Translations under genes and position numbers: made by a program
Shown here: piece by piece, positions 8,456-16,930 of the stretch
How positions within the stretch are numbered: position 1 is the stretch's first letter
Layout of the letters: the number at the start of each line of letters is the position of its first letter
The notes under the pieces: generated by a model
Seen by the model: the letters and a program-made list of their open reading frames with translations, nothing else
Database searches by the model: none
Told to the model about the DNA's origin: nothing
Source of the DNA: Bacteroidales bacterium
GTDB taxonomy: Bacteria; Bacteroidota; Bacteroidia; Bacteroidales; UBA932
Assembly (NCBI GenBank): GCA_017935505.1
Contig: JAGBHM010000026.1
Location: forward strand, 124,001-188,000
Direction of reading: 5' to 3'
Length of the DNA stretch: 64,000 bases

Positions 8456-8572
8456 ATGAAAGTAAAAGCATCCATTAAAAAGCGTAGCGAAGACTGCAAA
8501 ATAGTAAAACGCAAAGGCCGTTTGTATATCATTTGCAAAAAGAATCCTAAGTTCAAAATGCGCCAAGGATAA
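8456..8572 (+). CDS. rpmJ: 50S ribosomal protein L36 with a degenerate zinc site
   Basis: A 38-residue protein read directly from the sequence, starting [17 protein letters not shown] and ending NPKFKMRQG. It lies between infA (12-base gap) and rpsM (43-base gap), the standard location. In zinc-binding L36 the ligands are C11, C14, C27 and H33. Here residues 14 and 27 are cysteine but 11 is serine and 33 is phenylalanine, so a normal zinc ribbon cannot form. Bacteroidota L36 proteins as I recall them commonly lack the full ligand set. Confidence 0.95.
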   Translation: MKVKASIKKRSEDCKIVKRKGRLYIICKKNPKFKMRQG

Positions 8573-8615
8573 TTCCTAATTGTAAACAATAAAGATTTAA
8601 AATAAATAGATAATT

Positions 8616-8993
8616 ATGGCACGTATAGCCGGAGTTGATTTACCAAAAAACAAACGTGGAGAGATAGGTCTAACCTATATCTTTGGAATTGGTCGCAGTT
8701 CTGCCAAAAAAATCCTTAGTCAAAACGGTATTGACGTAAACATTAAGGTGCAAGATTGGACAGATGACCAAATCGCTGCAATTCGAGCAACAATTGCAGA
8801 AGAGTATAAAATTGAAGGAGAACTTCGTTCTACTATTCAGTTGAACATTAAACGTCTGATGGATATCGGATGTTACAGAGGTATCCGTCACCGTATTGGT
8901 CTTCCTGTAAGGGGTCAAAGTACTAAAAACAATGCCCGTACCCGTAAAGGTAAGAAGAAAACGGTAGCTAACAAGAAGAAAGCAACTAAATAG
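8616..8993 (+). CDS. rpsM: 30S ribosomal protein S13
   Basis: A 125-residue protein of the small-subunit head. It begins [26 protein letters not shown] with the helix-hairpin-helix region, and has [27 protein letters not shown] and a lysine-rich tail. First gene of the alpha-operon part (S13-S11-S4-RpoA-L17). Confidence 0.98.
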   Translation: MARIAGVDLPKNKRGEIGLTYIFGIGRSSAKKILSQNGIDVNIKVQDWTDDQIAAIRATIAEEYKIEGELRSTIQLNIKRLMDIGCYRGIRHRIGLPVRGQSTKNNARTRKGKKKTVANKKKATK

Positions 8994-9004
8994 AACCTAA
9001 GATT

Positions 9005-9394
9005 ATGGCAAAGAAAACATCATCTAATAAGAAAAGAGTTGTTAAAGTTGAGGCATATGGCGAGGCTCATATCTCATCAACATTCAATAATGTAATTGTG
9101 ACTTTAACCAATGGTCAAGGTCAGGTTATCAGCTGGTCTTCTGCTGGTAAAATGGGCTTCAGAGGTTCTAAGAAAAACACTCCGTATGCAGCACAGGTAG
9201 CAGCTGCAGATTGTGCAAAAGTAGCTTTTGACTTGGGTTTGCGTAAAGTTAAGGCTTATGTTAAAGGTCCGGGAGCAGGTCGTGAGTCGGCAATCCGAAC
9301 TATTCATGGTGCAGGTATTGAGGTAACTGAGATCGTTGATGTTACTCCACTTCCTCACAACGGTTGTAGACCAAAAGGTCGCCGTAGAGTATAA
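9005..9394 (+). CDS. rpsK: 30S ribosomal protein S11
   Basis: A 129-residue platform protein. Family signatures are [41 protein letters not shown], the [13 protein letters not shown] block and the C-terminal [18 protein letters not shown]. Follows rpsM by 11 bases. Confidence 0.98.
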   Translation: MAKKTSSNKKRVVKVEAYGEAHISSTFNNVIVTLTNGQGQVISWSSAGKMGFRGSKKNTPYAAQVAAADCAKVAFDLGLRKVKAYVKGPGAGRESAIRTIHGAGIEVTEIVDVTPLPHNGCRPKGRRRV

Positions 9395-9428
9395 TTTAAT
9401 TTCATAATAATTTAAATTGTAATTTAAT

Positions 9429-10034
9429 ATGGCAAGATATACTGGGCCTTCTACTAAAATCGCCCGCAAATTTGGAGAGCCTATTTTCGGTCCTGATAAA
9501 TATTTTGAGCGCAGAAATTTCCCTCCAGGACAACACGGCCTCGCTAAAAAAAGAAAAAAATCATCTGAGTACGGTACTCAGTTGAAAGAGAAACAAAAAG
9601 TAAAATATACTTACGGTTTGTTGGAGAGACAGTTCCGCAACCTTTATGAGAAAGCCTCTAAGATGAAAGGTATTAAAGGTGAGAACCTCATCATGTTGTT
9701 GGAGTCTCGTTTGGATAACATCGTATACAGAATGGGTATTGCCCCTACACGTGCAGCAGCACGCCAGTTGGTTAGCCACCGTCATATCGTAGTGAACGGT
9801 AATGTAAACAGCATTCCTTCAGTATTGGTAAAACCTGGTGATGTAATTGGTGTACGCGAGAGATCAAAGAGCTTGGAGGTAATCCAAGACAGCCTTGCAG
9901 CTTCTGCAAACAAATATCCTTGGTTGGAGTGGGATGCCAACACTTTGTCTGGTAAATTCTTGAATTTGCCTGATAGAACTGAGATCCCTGAGACCATCAA
10001 TGAGCAGCTGATCGTTGAGTTGTACTCTAAATAG
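9429..10034 (+). CDS. rpsD: 30S ribosomal protein S4 (cysteine-free)
   Basis: A 201-residue primary 16S rRNA-binding protein. It starts [21 protein letters not shown] and carries the S4 RNA-binding domain ([34 protein letters not shown]). There is no cysteine, so it lacks the N-terminal zinc-binding cluster of some S4 proteins. In E. coli S4 is the translational repressor of the alpha operon; no clear pseudoknot was recognised here. Confidence 0.98.
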   Translation: MARYTGPSTKIARKFGEPIFGPDKYFERRNFPPGQHGLAKKRKKSSEYGTQLKEKQKVKYTYGLLERQFRNLYEKASKMKGIKGENLIMLLESRLDNIVYRMGIAPTRAAARQLVSHRHIVVNGNVNSIPSVLVKPGDVIGVRERSKSLEVIQDSLAASANKYPWLEWDANTLSGKFLNLPDRTEIPETINEQLIVELYSK

Positions 10035-10077
10035 TAAATGACTTGCTTTAAGCATAACACTAATAAATATTAATAAA

Positions 10078-11073
10078 ATGGCAATATTAGCATTTCAAAA
10101 ACCGGATAAGGTAATAATGCTTGACTCAACCGAAACATTTGGAAGATTCGAGTTCAGACCACTTGAGCCTACTTATGGAATTACTATCGGTAATGCGTTG
10201 AGAAGAATATTATTATCGTCACTTGAGGGTTTTGCTATCACTTCAATAAGAATTCATGGTGTAGATCATGAGTTTGCTACTATCCCTGGCGTTATTGAGA
10301 GTGTTGTGGATATTGTTCTTAACTTGAAACAGGTTCGTTTCAAAAGAATGATTGAAGGCGAGGATAGCGAAGTGATTACTGTTACTGTTAGTGGTAAGCA
10401 AGATTTTACTGCTGAGGATATTTCGAAGAATTTATCTTCTTTTAAAGTATTGAATCCGGAACTTCACATCTGCTCTATGGAGCCTTCTGTAAAATTGTCT
10501 ATTGACATGAGAATAGACAAGGGAAGAGGTTATGTTCCGGCAGAAGAGAATAAAGTTGAGGGTGCTCCTTTTGGAACTATTCCTATCGACTCAATATTCT
10601 CTCCTATAAAGAATGTGAATTTTTCAAGTGAGAGCTGGCGTGTTGAGCAAAAGACTGACTATGAGAAATTGAATCTTGAGATTACAACAGACGGTTCAAT
10701 TCATCCTAAGGATGCTTTGAAAGAGGCAGCCAAGATATTGATCCACCACTTCATGTTGTTCTCAGATGAGAAGATAAGTTTGGAGACAACTCCAGAGGTA
10801 GTAAGCAATGAGCTCGATGAGGAGTCATTGCGCATGCGCCATCTGCTTTTGACCAAGCTGTCTGATATGGAACTCTCTGTAAGAGCGTTGAATTGCTTGA
10901 AAGCGGCAGATATCGAAACATTTGCAGATTTGGTTTCACACCAGAGATCAGAACTTATGAAGTTCAGAAACTTCGGTAAGAAATCATTAACTGAGATTGA
11001 TATGTTGATTGACAGATTGAAGTTGTCTTTCGGCATGGATGTTACTAAATATAATATTGATAAAAAGCAATAG
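10078..11073 (+). CDS. rpoA: RNA polymerase alpha subunit
   Basis: A 331-residue protein with the dimerising N-terminal domain ([31 protein letters not shown], about residues 20-50) and the C-terminal DNA-binding helix-hairpin-helix domain (about 255-320, with [22 protein letters not shown] and [16 protein letters not shown]). Located between rpsD and rplQ as usual. Confidence 0.99.
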   Translation: MAILAFQKPDKVIMLDSTETFGRFEFRPLEPTYGITIGNALRRILLSSLEGFAITSIRIHGVDHEFATIPGVIESVVDIVLNLKQVRFKRMIEGEDSEVITVTVSGKQDFTAEDISKNLSSFKVLNPELHICSMEPSVKLSIDMRIDKGRGYVPAEENKVEGAPFGTIPIDSIFSPIKNVNFSSESWRVEQKTDYEKLNLEITTDGSIHPKDALKEAAKILIHHFMLFSDEKISLETTPEVVSNELDEESLRMRHLLLTKLSDMELSVRALNCLKAADIETFADLVSHQRSELMKFRNFGKKSLTEIDMLIDRLKLSFGMDVTKYNIDKKQ

Positions 11074-11076
11074 AAA

Positions 11077-11556
11077 ATGAGACATAATAAGGCATTTAAC
11101 CATTTAGGTCGTAAAAGCGGTCACCGTAAGGCTATGTTGGCTAACATGGGTTCTTCTCTTCTATTACACAAACGTATTGAGACAACTCTAGCTAAGGCTA
11201 AAGCATTGCGCGTTTACCTTGAACCACTTATTACCAAATCTAAAGAAGATAGCACACACTCTCGTCGTACTGTGTTCAGCTATCTAAAACAAAAAGAGGC
11301 TGTTACTGAATTGTTCCGCGTAATCGCCCCTAAAGTTGCAGATCGTCCAGGCGGATACTTGCGTATTGTAAAAACCGGTTTCCGTGTAGGTGACGCAGCT
11401 GAAATGGCTATCATCGAGTTGGTTGACTTCAACGAGGCAGCTTTGGCTTCAGCTCCTAAGAAAGAGGCTAAGAAAGCTACAACCCGTAGAAGCCGTGCTA
11501 AAAAAGCAGCAGCTCCTGCAGCTGAGGCTCCAGCTACTGAAGAGAAAGCTGAGTAA
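11077..11556 (+). CDS. rplQ: 50S ribosomal protein L17 with an Ala/Lys/Glu-rich tail
   Basis: A 159-residue protein. The first 120 residues are canonical L17 ([60 protein letters not shown]). The last 35 or so residues form a low-complexity tail rich in alanine, lysine and glutamate, absent from the 127-residue E. coli protein. Only 3 bases separate it from rpoA. It ends the long operon and is followed by a terminator. Confidence 0.97.
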   Translation: MRHNKAFNHLGRKSGHRKAMLANMGSSLLLHKRIETTLAKAKALRVYLEPLITKSKEDSTHSRRTVFSYLKQKEAVTELFRVIAPKVADRPGGYLRIVKTGFRVGDAAEMAIIELVDFNEAALASAPKKEAKKATTRRSRAKKAAAPAAEAPATEEKAE

Positions 11557-11580
11557 TTTCGGCAAAATCCAAATAGAGAA

Positions 11581-11607
11581 AGCGATCCGTAGGGTCGCTT
11601 TTTTTAT
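11581..11607. terminator. Terminator after rplQ, usable on both strands
   Basis: AGCGATCC (11581-11588) pairs with GGGTCGCT (11592-11599) with one G-U pair and a 3-base loop, followed by a T tract. It closes the ribosomal operon and faces the convergent GSCFA gene, whose stop lies at 11646. Confidence 0.85.
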
Positions 11608-11645
11608 TTATCAGATGGTGTATTGTGAATTTCCTTGAGTTTTAT

Positions 11646-12557
11646 TCAAAGTAGCCTCCGATGGTTTTCCAGCTTGTAGGCCTTCAAGTTTCTGGCCATC
11701 TCAGAGTATGACTGCTCGTCGATACAGTGCTCCTTGAATTTTTCAAAAATGTATTTTACAGCCACCTCCGAGGGATGTACCATATCTTCGGCATAAAAGC
11801 GGTAGTCGCGCAACTCATCCAATACAATTTCATATGCAGGGAAATAGTATGTATTTTGAGGATTTGCCTTGAGTATCTGCTCTATGGCGAGCAGCAGTGA
11901 GGCTTTGCTTATCTGGTTGCCATGGGCTCCATCCTTCAGATGCCGTATAGGGCTTACAGTAAATATGAAATTCTTATCGGGATGTCGGGCAATGAAATTG
12001 TTGAAGAGTGCTGAGGTTTCATCGCAGGAGAGAAATTCCCTCTTAAACTCCTTTGGTGTTATCCTATGACAATTCGATACAATTTTTCCGCTAGGAATAT
12101 GTCTGAATACCCAACTGGTTCCGAGAGTTATAATTATTGTATCGCACTCCTTGAAGGCTGCGGAGGCCTCCGCAAGCTGCTCATTGGCATATTTGAGGAA
12201 CTCTCCGTCTGATTCCCGGGCAAAGGAGCTGTGGTGGGAAAAGGAGCAGTATCTGGCATTGTTATCGCCCTTTGAGGCCCCTTTTTTGGGCTGTGCGGCG
12301 CCTTCTGTGCTGTGTAGGGAGATATCTACAACATCAGTTGAATCAAAGGGAAGATTGCCATTCATCCTCTCCAGTGAGTTCAGTATTGATACCGGATTAT
12401 AAAGAGTGCCGAAGGGATTTATCGAGATATCAAATGAGTAGGATTTGAGAATAGCGCCAACCTCATTGGCAAAACATGACCCTACAATCATCATTTTATT
12501 TTTGTAGGAAAGCCTCTTCTGAGGCTCGGCAATATCAACTTTTGTAATCAGTTCCAT
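11646..12557 (-). CDS. GSCFA domain protein
   Basis: A 303-residue protein of the GSCFA family, named for the motif seen here as VGSCFANEVG (about residues 26-35). The family resembles SGNH/GDSL hydrolases: the SCF serine would be the nucleophile, and DMVHPSEVAVKYIFEKF near residue 260 carries a possible catalytic Asp/His pair, with TLGTSW and NFIFTVSPIRHLKDG as further blocks. No signal peptide is evident, so a cytosolic esterase-like enzyme with unknown substrate is likely. It starts 22 bases after the queG stop, so the two genes are probably cotranscribed. Confidence 0.88.
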   Translation of the reverse strand: MELITKVDIAEPQKRLSYKNKMMIVGSCFANEVGAILKSYSFDISINPFGTLYNPVSILNSLERMNGNLPFDSTDVVDISLHSTEGAAQPKKGASKGDNNARYCSFSHHSSFARESDGEFLKYANEQLAEASAAFKECDTIIITLGTSWVFRHIPSGKIVSNCHRITPKEFKREFLSCDETSALFNNFIARHPDKNFIFTVSPIRHLKDGAHGNQISKASLLLAIEQILKANPQNTYYFPAYEIVLDELRDYRFYAEDMVHPSEVAVKYIFEKFKEHCIDEQSYSEMARNLKAYKLENHRRLL

Positions 12558-12579
12558 ATTGTAAATGCTAATAGCAAAG

Positions 12580-13524
12580 TTATCTTCTCCTTAAATGTGT
12601 ATAGCTGAGAGGTGATTCTTTCTGCTCAAACTCACTCCAGCCCTTTTTGTTACGGCTGTTCCATGGACATACATTCATACAGGCATCGCAGCCGAAGATC
12701 CATCCGTTGCGCTCATCGGCATGTTCCAGATTTGAGATGGGGGAGGCCCCTTTGCTCTCTATTGTGAGGTAAGAGATGCATTTGTTTGCATCAAGTGAAT
12801 ATGGGGAGCACAGAGCCCCTGTAGGGCAGGCATCAATACATCTTGTACATGATCCGCAATATTTTTTGTTACAGAGCTCCTCCCACTCTTTAGGCGGTAT
12901 TATGCCGCACTCCCGGTATCTCTGTTGTGGTATCTCAAAATTACTTATTATTACCCCGATAAAATTTCTTATTCCACACTCCCGGCTTATCAGAAAGTTG
13001 TTTTTGCCTATAAATCCGAGCCCTGCCCTCACTGCCCATGCCCTTTCAAGAACCGGAGCTGTATCAACAAATGTACGGCCTGAGATTGTAGAGTCTTTCT
13101 CCTTCATGAAGTTGAGAATGGTGTTGAGCCTCTTTTTTATAACTGTATGGTAATCTTCGCCAAGTGCATACTGTGCCACTTTATAACCGCCTTTATGCAG
13201 GTCTGCCGGCTGCTCCGGCAGATTGTAGCAACTGGAGAAATCAATCTCTGTAATATTGGCTCTCTCCGCAACCGAAGAGTTTCCGTATGGGGCAAGGAAT
13301 ACAAGCACACTTTTTGCCCCTTCAACCAGAAATCTGGGGTCTTCCCTCTTTTCAATATTGCGCTTGAGATAGCCAAGCTCTGCAAAATAACCCTGCTGCA
13401 TGGCATCTGCAAACCTTGCTGCCTCATCCTGCAATGGCAAGGCCGGGGCATATCCTACCGCTGTAAATCCCAAACTGTAAGCCAGCTCCTTCAACTCCAA
13501 AAATATGCTGCAAGAGGTATTCAT
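12580..13524 (-). CDS. queG: Epoxyqueuosine reductase QueG
   Basis: A 314-residue cytosolic cobalamin and iron-sulfur enzyme that reduces epoxyqueuosine to queuosine in tRNA, the last step of the de novo pathway. The N-terminal half matches QueG (GYFAELGYLKRNIEKREDPRFLVEGAKSVLVFLAPY; GRTFVDTAPVLERAWAVRAGLGFIGKN). The C-terminal half has two 4Fe-4S motifs, CGSCTRCIDACPTGAL and CDACMNVCPWNSR. The protein is shorter than E. coli QueG (about 379) because it lacks the HEAT-like C-terminal extension. It pairs with tgt at 16931-18061. Confidence 0.95.
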   Translation of the reverse strand: MNTSCSIFLELKELAYSLGFTAVGYAPALPLQDEAARFADAMQQGYFAELGYLKRNIEKREDPRFLVEGAKSVLVFLAPYGNSSVAERANITEIDFSSCYNLPEQPADLHKGGYKVAQYALGEDYHTVIKKRLNTILNFMKEKDSTISGRTFVDTAPVLERAWAVRAGLGFIGKNNFLISRECGIRNFIGVIISNFEIPQQRYRECGIIPPKEWEELCNKKYCGSCTRCIDACPTGALCSPYSLDANKCISYLTIESKGASPISNLEHADERNGWIFGCDACMNVCPWNSRNKKGWSEFEQKESPLSYTHLRRR

Positions 13525-13626
13525 TCTGCAAAAATAATAATTTAAACAAATTTGTAATTGTAATTAGGGGTATACTTTTGTCGAGTGTGTATACTATATA
13601 AATGTACAATTTTTGCGTAAATTTAT

Positions 13627-13634
13627 TACATTTG
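13627..13634 (+). promoter_or_regulatory. Probable -7 element upstream of the threonine dehydrogenase gene
   Basis: TACATTTG matches TAnnTTTG about 70 bases before the start at 13706. No good TTTG occurs at the right distance upstream, so the call is tentative. The 181-base gap 13525-13705 separates divergent genes and holds nothing else recognisable. Confidence 0.35.
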
Positions 13635-13705
13635 TAATGCAAAAGTCCCATTATGGGAGCTTTTTATAAAACCTACTTATAAATTTTATTAAAATAGTCA
13701 TATAA

Positions 13706-14668
13706 ATGAAACGTATTCTGGTAGTTGGAGCAGGAGGTCAGATCGGAACGGAACTGGTTCCACACCTTCAGAAAAACTATGGTGCTGATAATGTAATTGC
13801 TGCCGATCTCAAACCGGAAGTTGTGGATAGACTGGCACAGTCTTCCATTGCGATCTCTTTGGATGCCCTTGACGGTAATTCGTATGCAGAAACTGTGAAA
13901 AAATATAATGTGGATGCAATATTCAATCTTGTTGCGCTCTTATCTGCAACTGGAGAGAGAAATCCGCAATTGGCATGGAACATCAATATGGGAGCTCTGC
14001 TGAATGCACTCAATATTGCAAAAGAGAATGGATGTGCCGTATTTACCCCAAGTTCAATTGGAGCATTTGGTGACAACACTCCACACTACAAGACTCCTCA
14101 AGACACAGTCATGCGCCCAAATACAATATATGGAGTCTGCAAAGTGACAGGTGAATTGCTGTCGGATTATTATTTTACAAAATTTGGTGTGGACACAAGA
14201 AGTGTCCGTTTCCCTGGTATCATATCAAACGGCGCAATGCCTGGTGGAGGAACCACTGATTATGCAGTTGAGGTGTTCTACCATGCTGTAAAGAGCGGAA
14301 AATATACTTGTGAGGTGCCTGAGAATACATATATGGATATGCTATACATGCCAGATGCACTCGAGGCTACAACCCAGCTTATGGAGGCTGACCCTTCAAA
14401 ACTCATCCACAGGAACAGCTTCAATATCACCTCAATGAGCTTCACTCCAAAAGAGTTGTTCGCGGAGATTAAAAAACGTATACCTGAGTTTGAGGCAGAT
14501 TACAATGTAGATCCGGTTAAAGAGCAGATCTCTGCATCGTGGCCAGACTGTATGGATGACTCATGTGCCCGTAATGAGTGGGGCTGGAACCCTAAATGGG
14601 GCATCAATGAGATGGTTGATGATATGCTCAGAGCCTGCCGTGAGAAATTGGCAAGAGGAGAGTACTAG
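13706..14668 (+). CDS. tdh: L-threonine 3-dehydrogenase, short-chain (SDR) type
   Basis: A 320-residue NAD-dependent oxidoreductase of the extended SDR superfamily. The Rossmann motif GAGGQIG is at residues 8-14 and the catalytic pair Y142/K146 lies in TIYGVCK. The segment LVALLSATGERNPQLAWNINM and FTPSSIGAFG match SDR-type threonine dehydrogenases, which oxidise L-threonine to 2-amino-3-ketobutyrate, rather than UDP-sugar epimerases. A general epimerase annotation is the alternative. The product would feed glycine and acetyl-CoA formation; glyA lies elsewhere in the window. Monocistronic, ending at a strong terminator. Confidence 0.88.
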   Translation: MKRILVVGAGGQIGTELVPHLQKNYGADNVIAADLKPEVVDRLAQSSIAISLDALDGNSYAETVKKYNVDAIFNLVALLSATGERNPQLAWNINMGALLNALNIAKENGCAVFTPSSIGAFGDNTPHYKTPQDTVMRPNTIYGVCKVTGELLSDYYFTKFGVDTRSVRFPGIISNGAMPGGGTTDYAVEVFYHAVKSGKYTCEVPENTYMDMLYMPDALEATTQLMEADPSKLIHRNSFNITSMSFTPKELFAEIKKRIPEFEADYNVDPVKEQISASWPDCMDDSCARNEWGWNPKWGINEMVDDMLRACREKLARGEY

Positions 14669-14711
14669 AGATATATTCCCAATTTGGGAGACTTAAAACT
14701 ATTTCACAAAG

Positions 14712-14745
14712 AAAAGGGCCGGAGAGAGTTCCGGCCCTTTTACTA
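14712..14745. terminator. Bidirectional terminator between tdh and the LD-carboxypeptidase gene
   Basis: A perfect 12-bp stem AAAAGGGCCGGA (14712-14723) pairs with TCCGGCCCTTTT (14730-14741) around a 6-base loop. A tracts on one arm and T tracts on the other suit the two convergent genes. Confidence 0.9.
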
Positions 14746-14768
14746 TATTATTATATACTCTTTCCGGT

Positions 14769-15797
14769 TCAGTTGAACTCAACTTCAGCACCGTTTTCGT
14801 CAACAGTAATTTTCACAGGACCTCCGATATAGGTGGCGTAATGAGGGCGGCCATGGCCTGCTGGGTAGTTGTATATTACAGGGATGTCGAGCTCGTCTGT
14901 ATAGGTCTTGAGCAACTCGTAGAGTGAGATGCCCCAAGGATCTTCTGAATCTACGACATTGCGGTAGCTGCCGATTACCAGTGCCTTCACCTTATCCAAC
15001 TTTCCAGATTTCTTCAATTGCTGCATATAACGGTCTACATCATTGAAGCCTTCACCAACCTCTTCTATAAAGAGAATTGAGTTTTCATTGATATCCAGGT
15101 CATATGGGGTACCCTCTGCTATAGAGATGAGTGTCATGTTTCCACCAACGAGAATACCTTCGGCAGTGCCGTACTTGTTGAAAGGATGTGGATTTACATG
15201 ATATTTTTTCAATCTTCCAAAAAGTGCATCGCTTACAGTTATTGCAGAAGAGTCCGGTCTTCTGGTGAGCCAATAGGAGTTTAGCATTGCTCCATGAATG
15301 GTCTGGATGCCCATATTGGCATACACCATAAGCATGGTTGTAACATCGCTGAATCCTACAATCCATTTAGGATGTTTTTTTACCTCTTCCCAGTCAATAT
15401 ATTCCAGGGTTCTTATTGCTCCATATCCTCCTCTGTAGAATACGATTGCCTTCAGATTGTCATTTCTGATCATACGCATGAACTCCTCGGCCCTCTCTTT
15501 GTCGGAGGCTGAGAATGCATAGAAATCCTTTTTGAAAAGGTTCTCGCCCAATTTTACATTAACACCCCATGAGCGTACAATATCAATCAGTGAATCGGCT
15601 TCTGCGCGGGAGTCGGCATCCATTGGGGAAGATATGGTCATGATTCCTACGCTATCGCCTGGTTGGAGAAATTCCGGTTTGATGATATTTTCAACTGTAA
15701 TGGCACCGCTGTTTGATTTGCGGTTATTTGCAACCATAATCAGCAGAAGTAAAATCAAAATAGGCACAATTGCCATAATTTTTTTTGAAGATTTCAT
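14769..15797 (-). CDS. LD-carboxypeptidase, peptidase family S66
   Basis: A 342-residue protein with an N-terminal hydrophobic anchor (about residues 7-23), then the S66 fold that removes the terminal D-alanine from muropeptide tetrapeptides. The catalytic serine is S150 in VGFSDVTT. YRGGYGAIRTLEYIDW is the typical strand-turn before it, FIEEVGE carries the likely catalytic glutamate and AGHGRPHY the histidine. The membrane anchor suggests action at the periplasmic face rather than in the cytosol. Third gene of a likely operon tgt-lptG-ldc (17-base gap). It resembles YkfA of the B. subtilis Ykf route, whose YkfB/YkfC-like partners lie at 47863-50254. Confidence 0.92.
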   Translation of the reverse strand: MKSSKKIMAIVPILILLLLIMVANNRKSNSGAITVENIIKPEFLQPGDSVGIMTISSPMDADSRAEADSLIDIVRSWGVNVKLGENLFKKDFYAFSASDKERAEEFMRMIRNDNLKAIVFYRGGYGAIRTLEYIDWEEVKKHPKWIVGFSDVTTMLMVYANMGIQTIHGAMLNSYWLTRRPDSSAITVSDALFGRLKKYHVNPHPFNKYGTAEGILVGGNMTLISIAEGTPYDLDINENSILFIEEVGEGFNDVDRYMQQLKKSGKLDKVKALVIGSYRNVVDSEDPWGISLYELLKTYTDELDIPVIYNYPAGHGRPHYATYIGGPVKITVDENGAEVEFN

Positions 15798-15814
15798 AGT
15801 GAACGGATATTATG

Positions 15815-16909
15815 TTATTTAGGTGCAATTCTATAGAGGAAGAAGGCTATCATCGCATACAGCAGGTTAGGCAGCCACAGGGCGAATCCTGGAGGCAGGG
15901 CACCCGTGTGCACAAACATCTGGCTGAAACGCAGGAACAATATGTAGGAGAAGCTCAGCGCAATTCCGATTCCTATATTCATTCCAATTCCTCCACGCCT
16001 CTTTTGAGAAGAGAGCGATACTCCTATTATTGTAAGGATAAAGGCCGAAAACGGCAGTGCAAAGCGGGTATGCTTCTCTATAAGGGCATACTTGACCATC
16101 TGGTCTCCACGCATTTTCTGGGTCTCTATCATATTGTTCAGCTGCGGATAGTTCAGCTGTTCAACCATCTTCTTTTTGCGATAGAAATCAGATACTGTAA
16201 TTGCAATTGTGGTATCAAGTGTCTTTCCTGTTGTTATGCTCTCGCTGTTGCCCACATATTTGCGAAGGTGGTAATTGTTGAGCCTCCAGCACCCTTTTGT
16301 GGAGTCCCAGGCAGCTGTCTCGGCACTCAGCTTTGAGGTTATTGTATTGCCCTCAATGCTCTCCAGTGTAAATTTATATGCAGTATTGTTCCATGTACTG
16401 AATGACTCAACATACATGAATGTACCGGGAGAAATCTGATAGTGGAGATTTCTGCCGGTATTTTCATACTTTTTCTTTATATACTTCTCCTCGAATGCAA
16501 GCCTGCCTTTATTGGCCGGCGGAATTACAAACAGGTTCAGAAGAAGACTGAATGCGGCAATTACGGCCGCTGATATCAGGTATGGGTACATTATCCTCTT
16601 GAAACTTATACCTCCTGCCAGTATCGCCACTATCTCACTATTCGCCGCCAGTTTTGATGTAAAGAAGATAACTGATATGAATACGAACATCGGGCTGAAC
16701 ATATTCATGAAATAGGGGATGAAATTTGAATAGTAATTGAATATGATCGCCTTCAGCGGGGCCTCCTTGTCAACGAAGTCGTCGATCTTCTCACTTATGT
16801 CAAATATGATTACAATGCCTATAATCAACAAGATGGCAAAAAAGTAAGTACCTATAAATTTCTTTATTATGTACTTGTCAAGAATTGTTATGTTGAAATT
16901 GTACTTCAT
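15815..16909 (-). CDS. lptG: LPS export permease of the LptF/LptG (YjgP/YjgQ) family, probably LptG
   Basis: A 364-residue inner-membrane protein. The N-terminus KYIIKKFIGTYFFAILLIIGIVIIFDI is the first of about six membrane segments: three N-terminal and three C-terminal, separated by a periplasmic domain of about 130 residues. FILTIIGVSLSSQKRRGGIGMNIGIG is the conserved cytoplasmic loop between late segments. LptF and LptG form the membrane part of the LptB2FG exporter that lifts lipopolysaccharide into the periplasm. The normal length fits LptG; the longer paralogue at 21876-23339 is then LptF-like. The assignment of which is F or G is tentative. Confidence 0.88.
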   Translation of the reverse strand: MKYNFNITILDKYIIKKFIGTYFFAILLIIGIVIIFDISEKIDDFVDKEAPLKAIIFNYYSNFIPYFMNMFSPMFVFISVIFFTSKLAANSEIVAILAGGISFKRIMYPYLISAAVIAAFSLLLNLFVIPPANKGRLAFEEKYIKKKYENTGRNLHYQISPGTFMYVESFSTWNNTAYKFTLESIEGNTITSKLSAETAAWDSTKGCWRLNNYHLRKYVGNSESITTGKTLDTTIAITVSDFYRKKKMVEQLNYPQLNNMIETQKMRGDQMVKYALIEKHTRFALPFSAFILTIIGVSLSSQKRRGGIGMNIGIGIALSFSYILFLRFSQMFVHTGALPPGFALWLPNLLYAMIAFFLYRIAPK

Positions 16910-16930
16910 AATCTGTCCCGACAGCTATAC

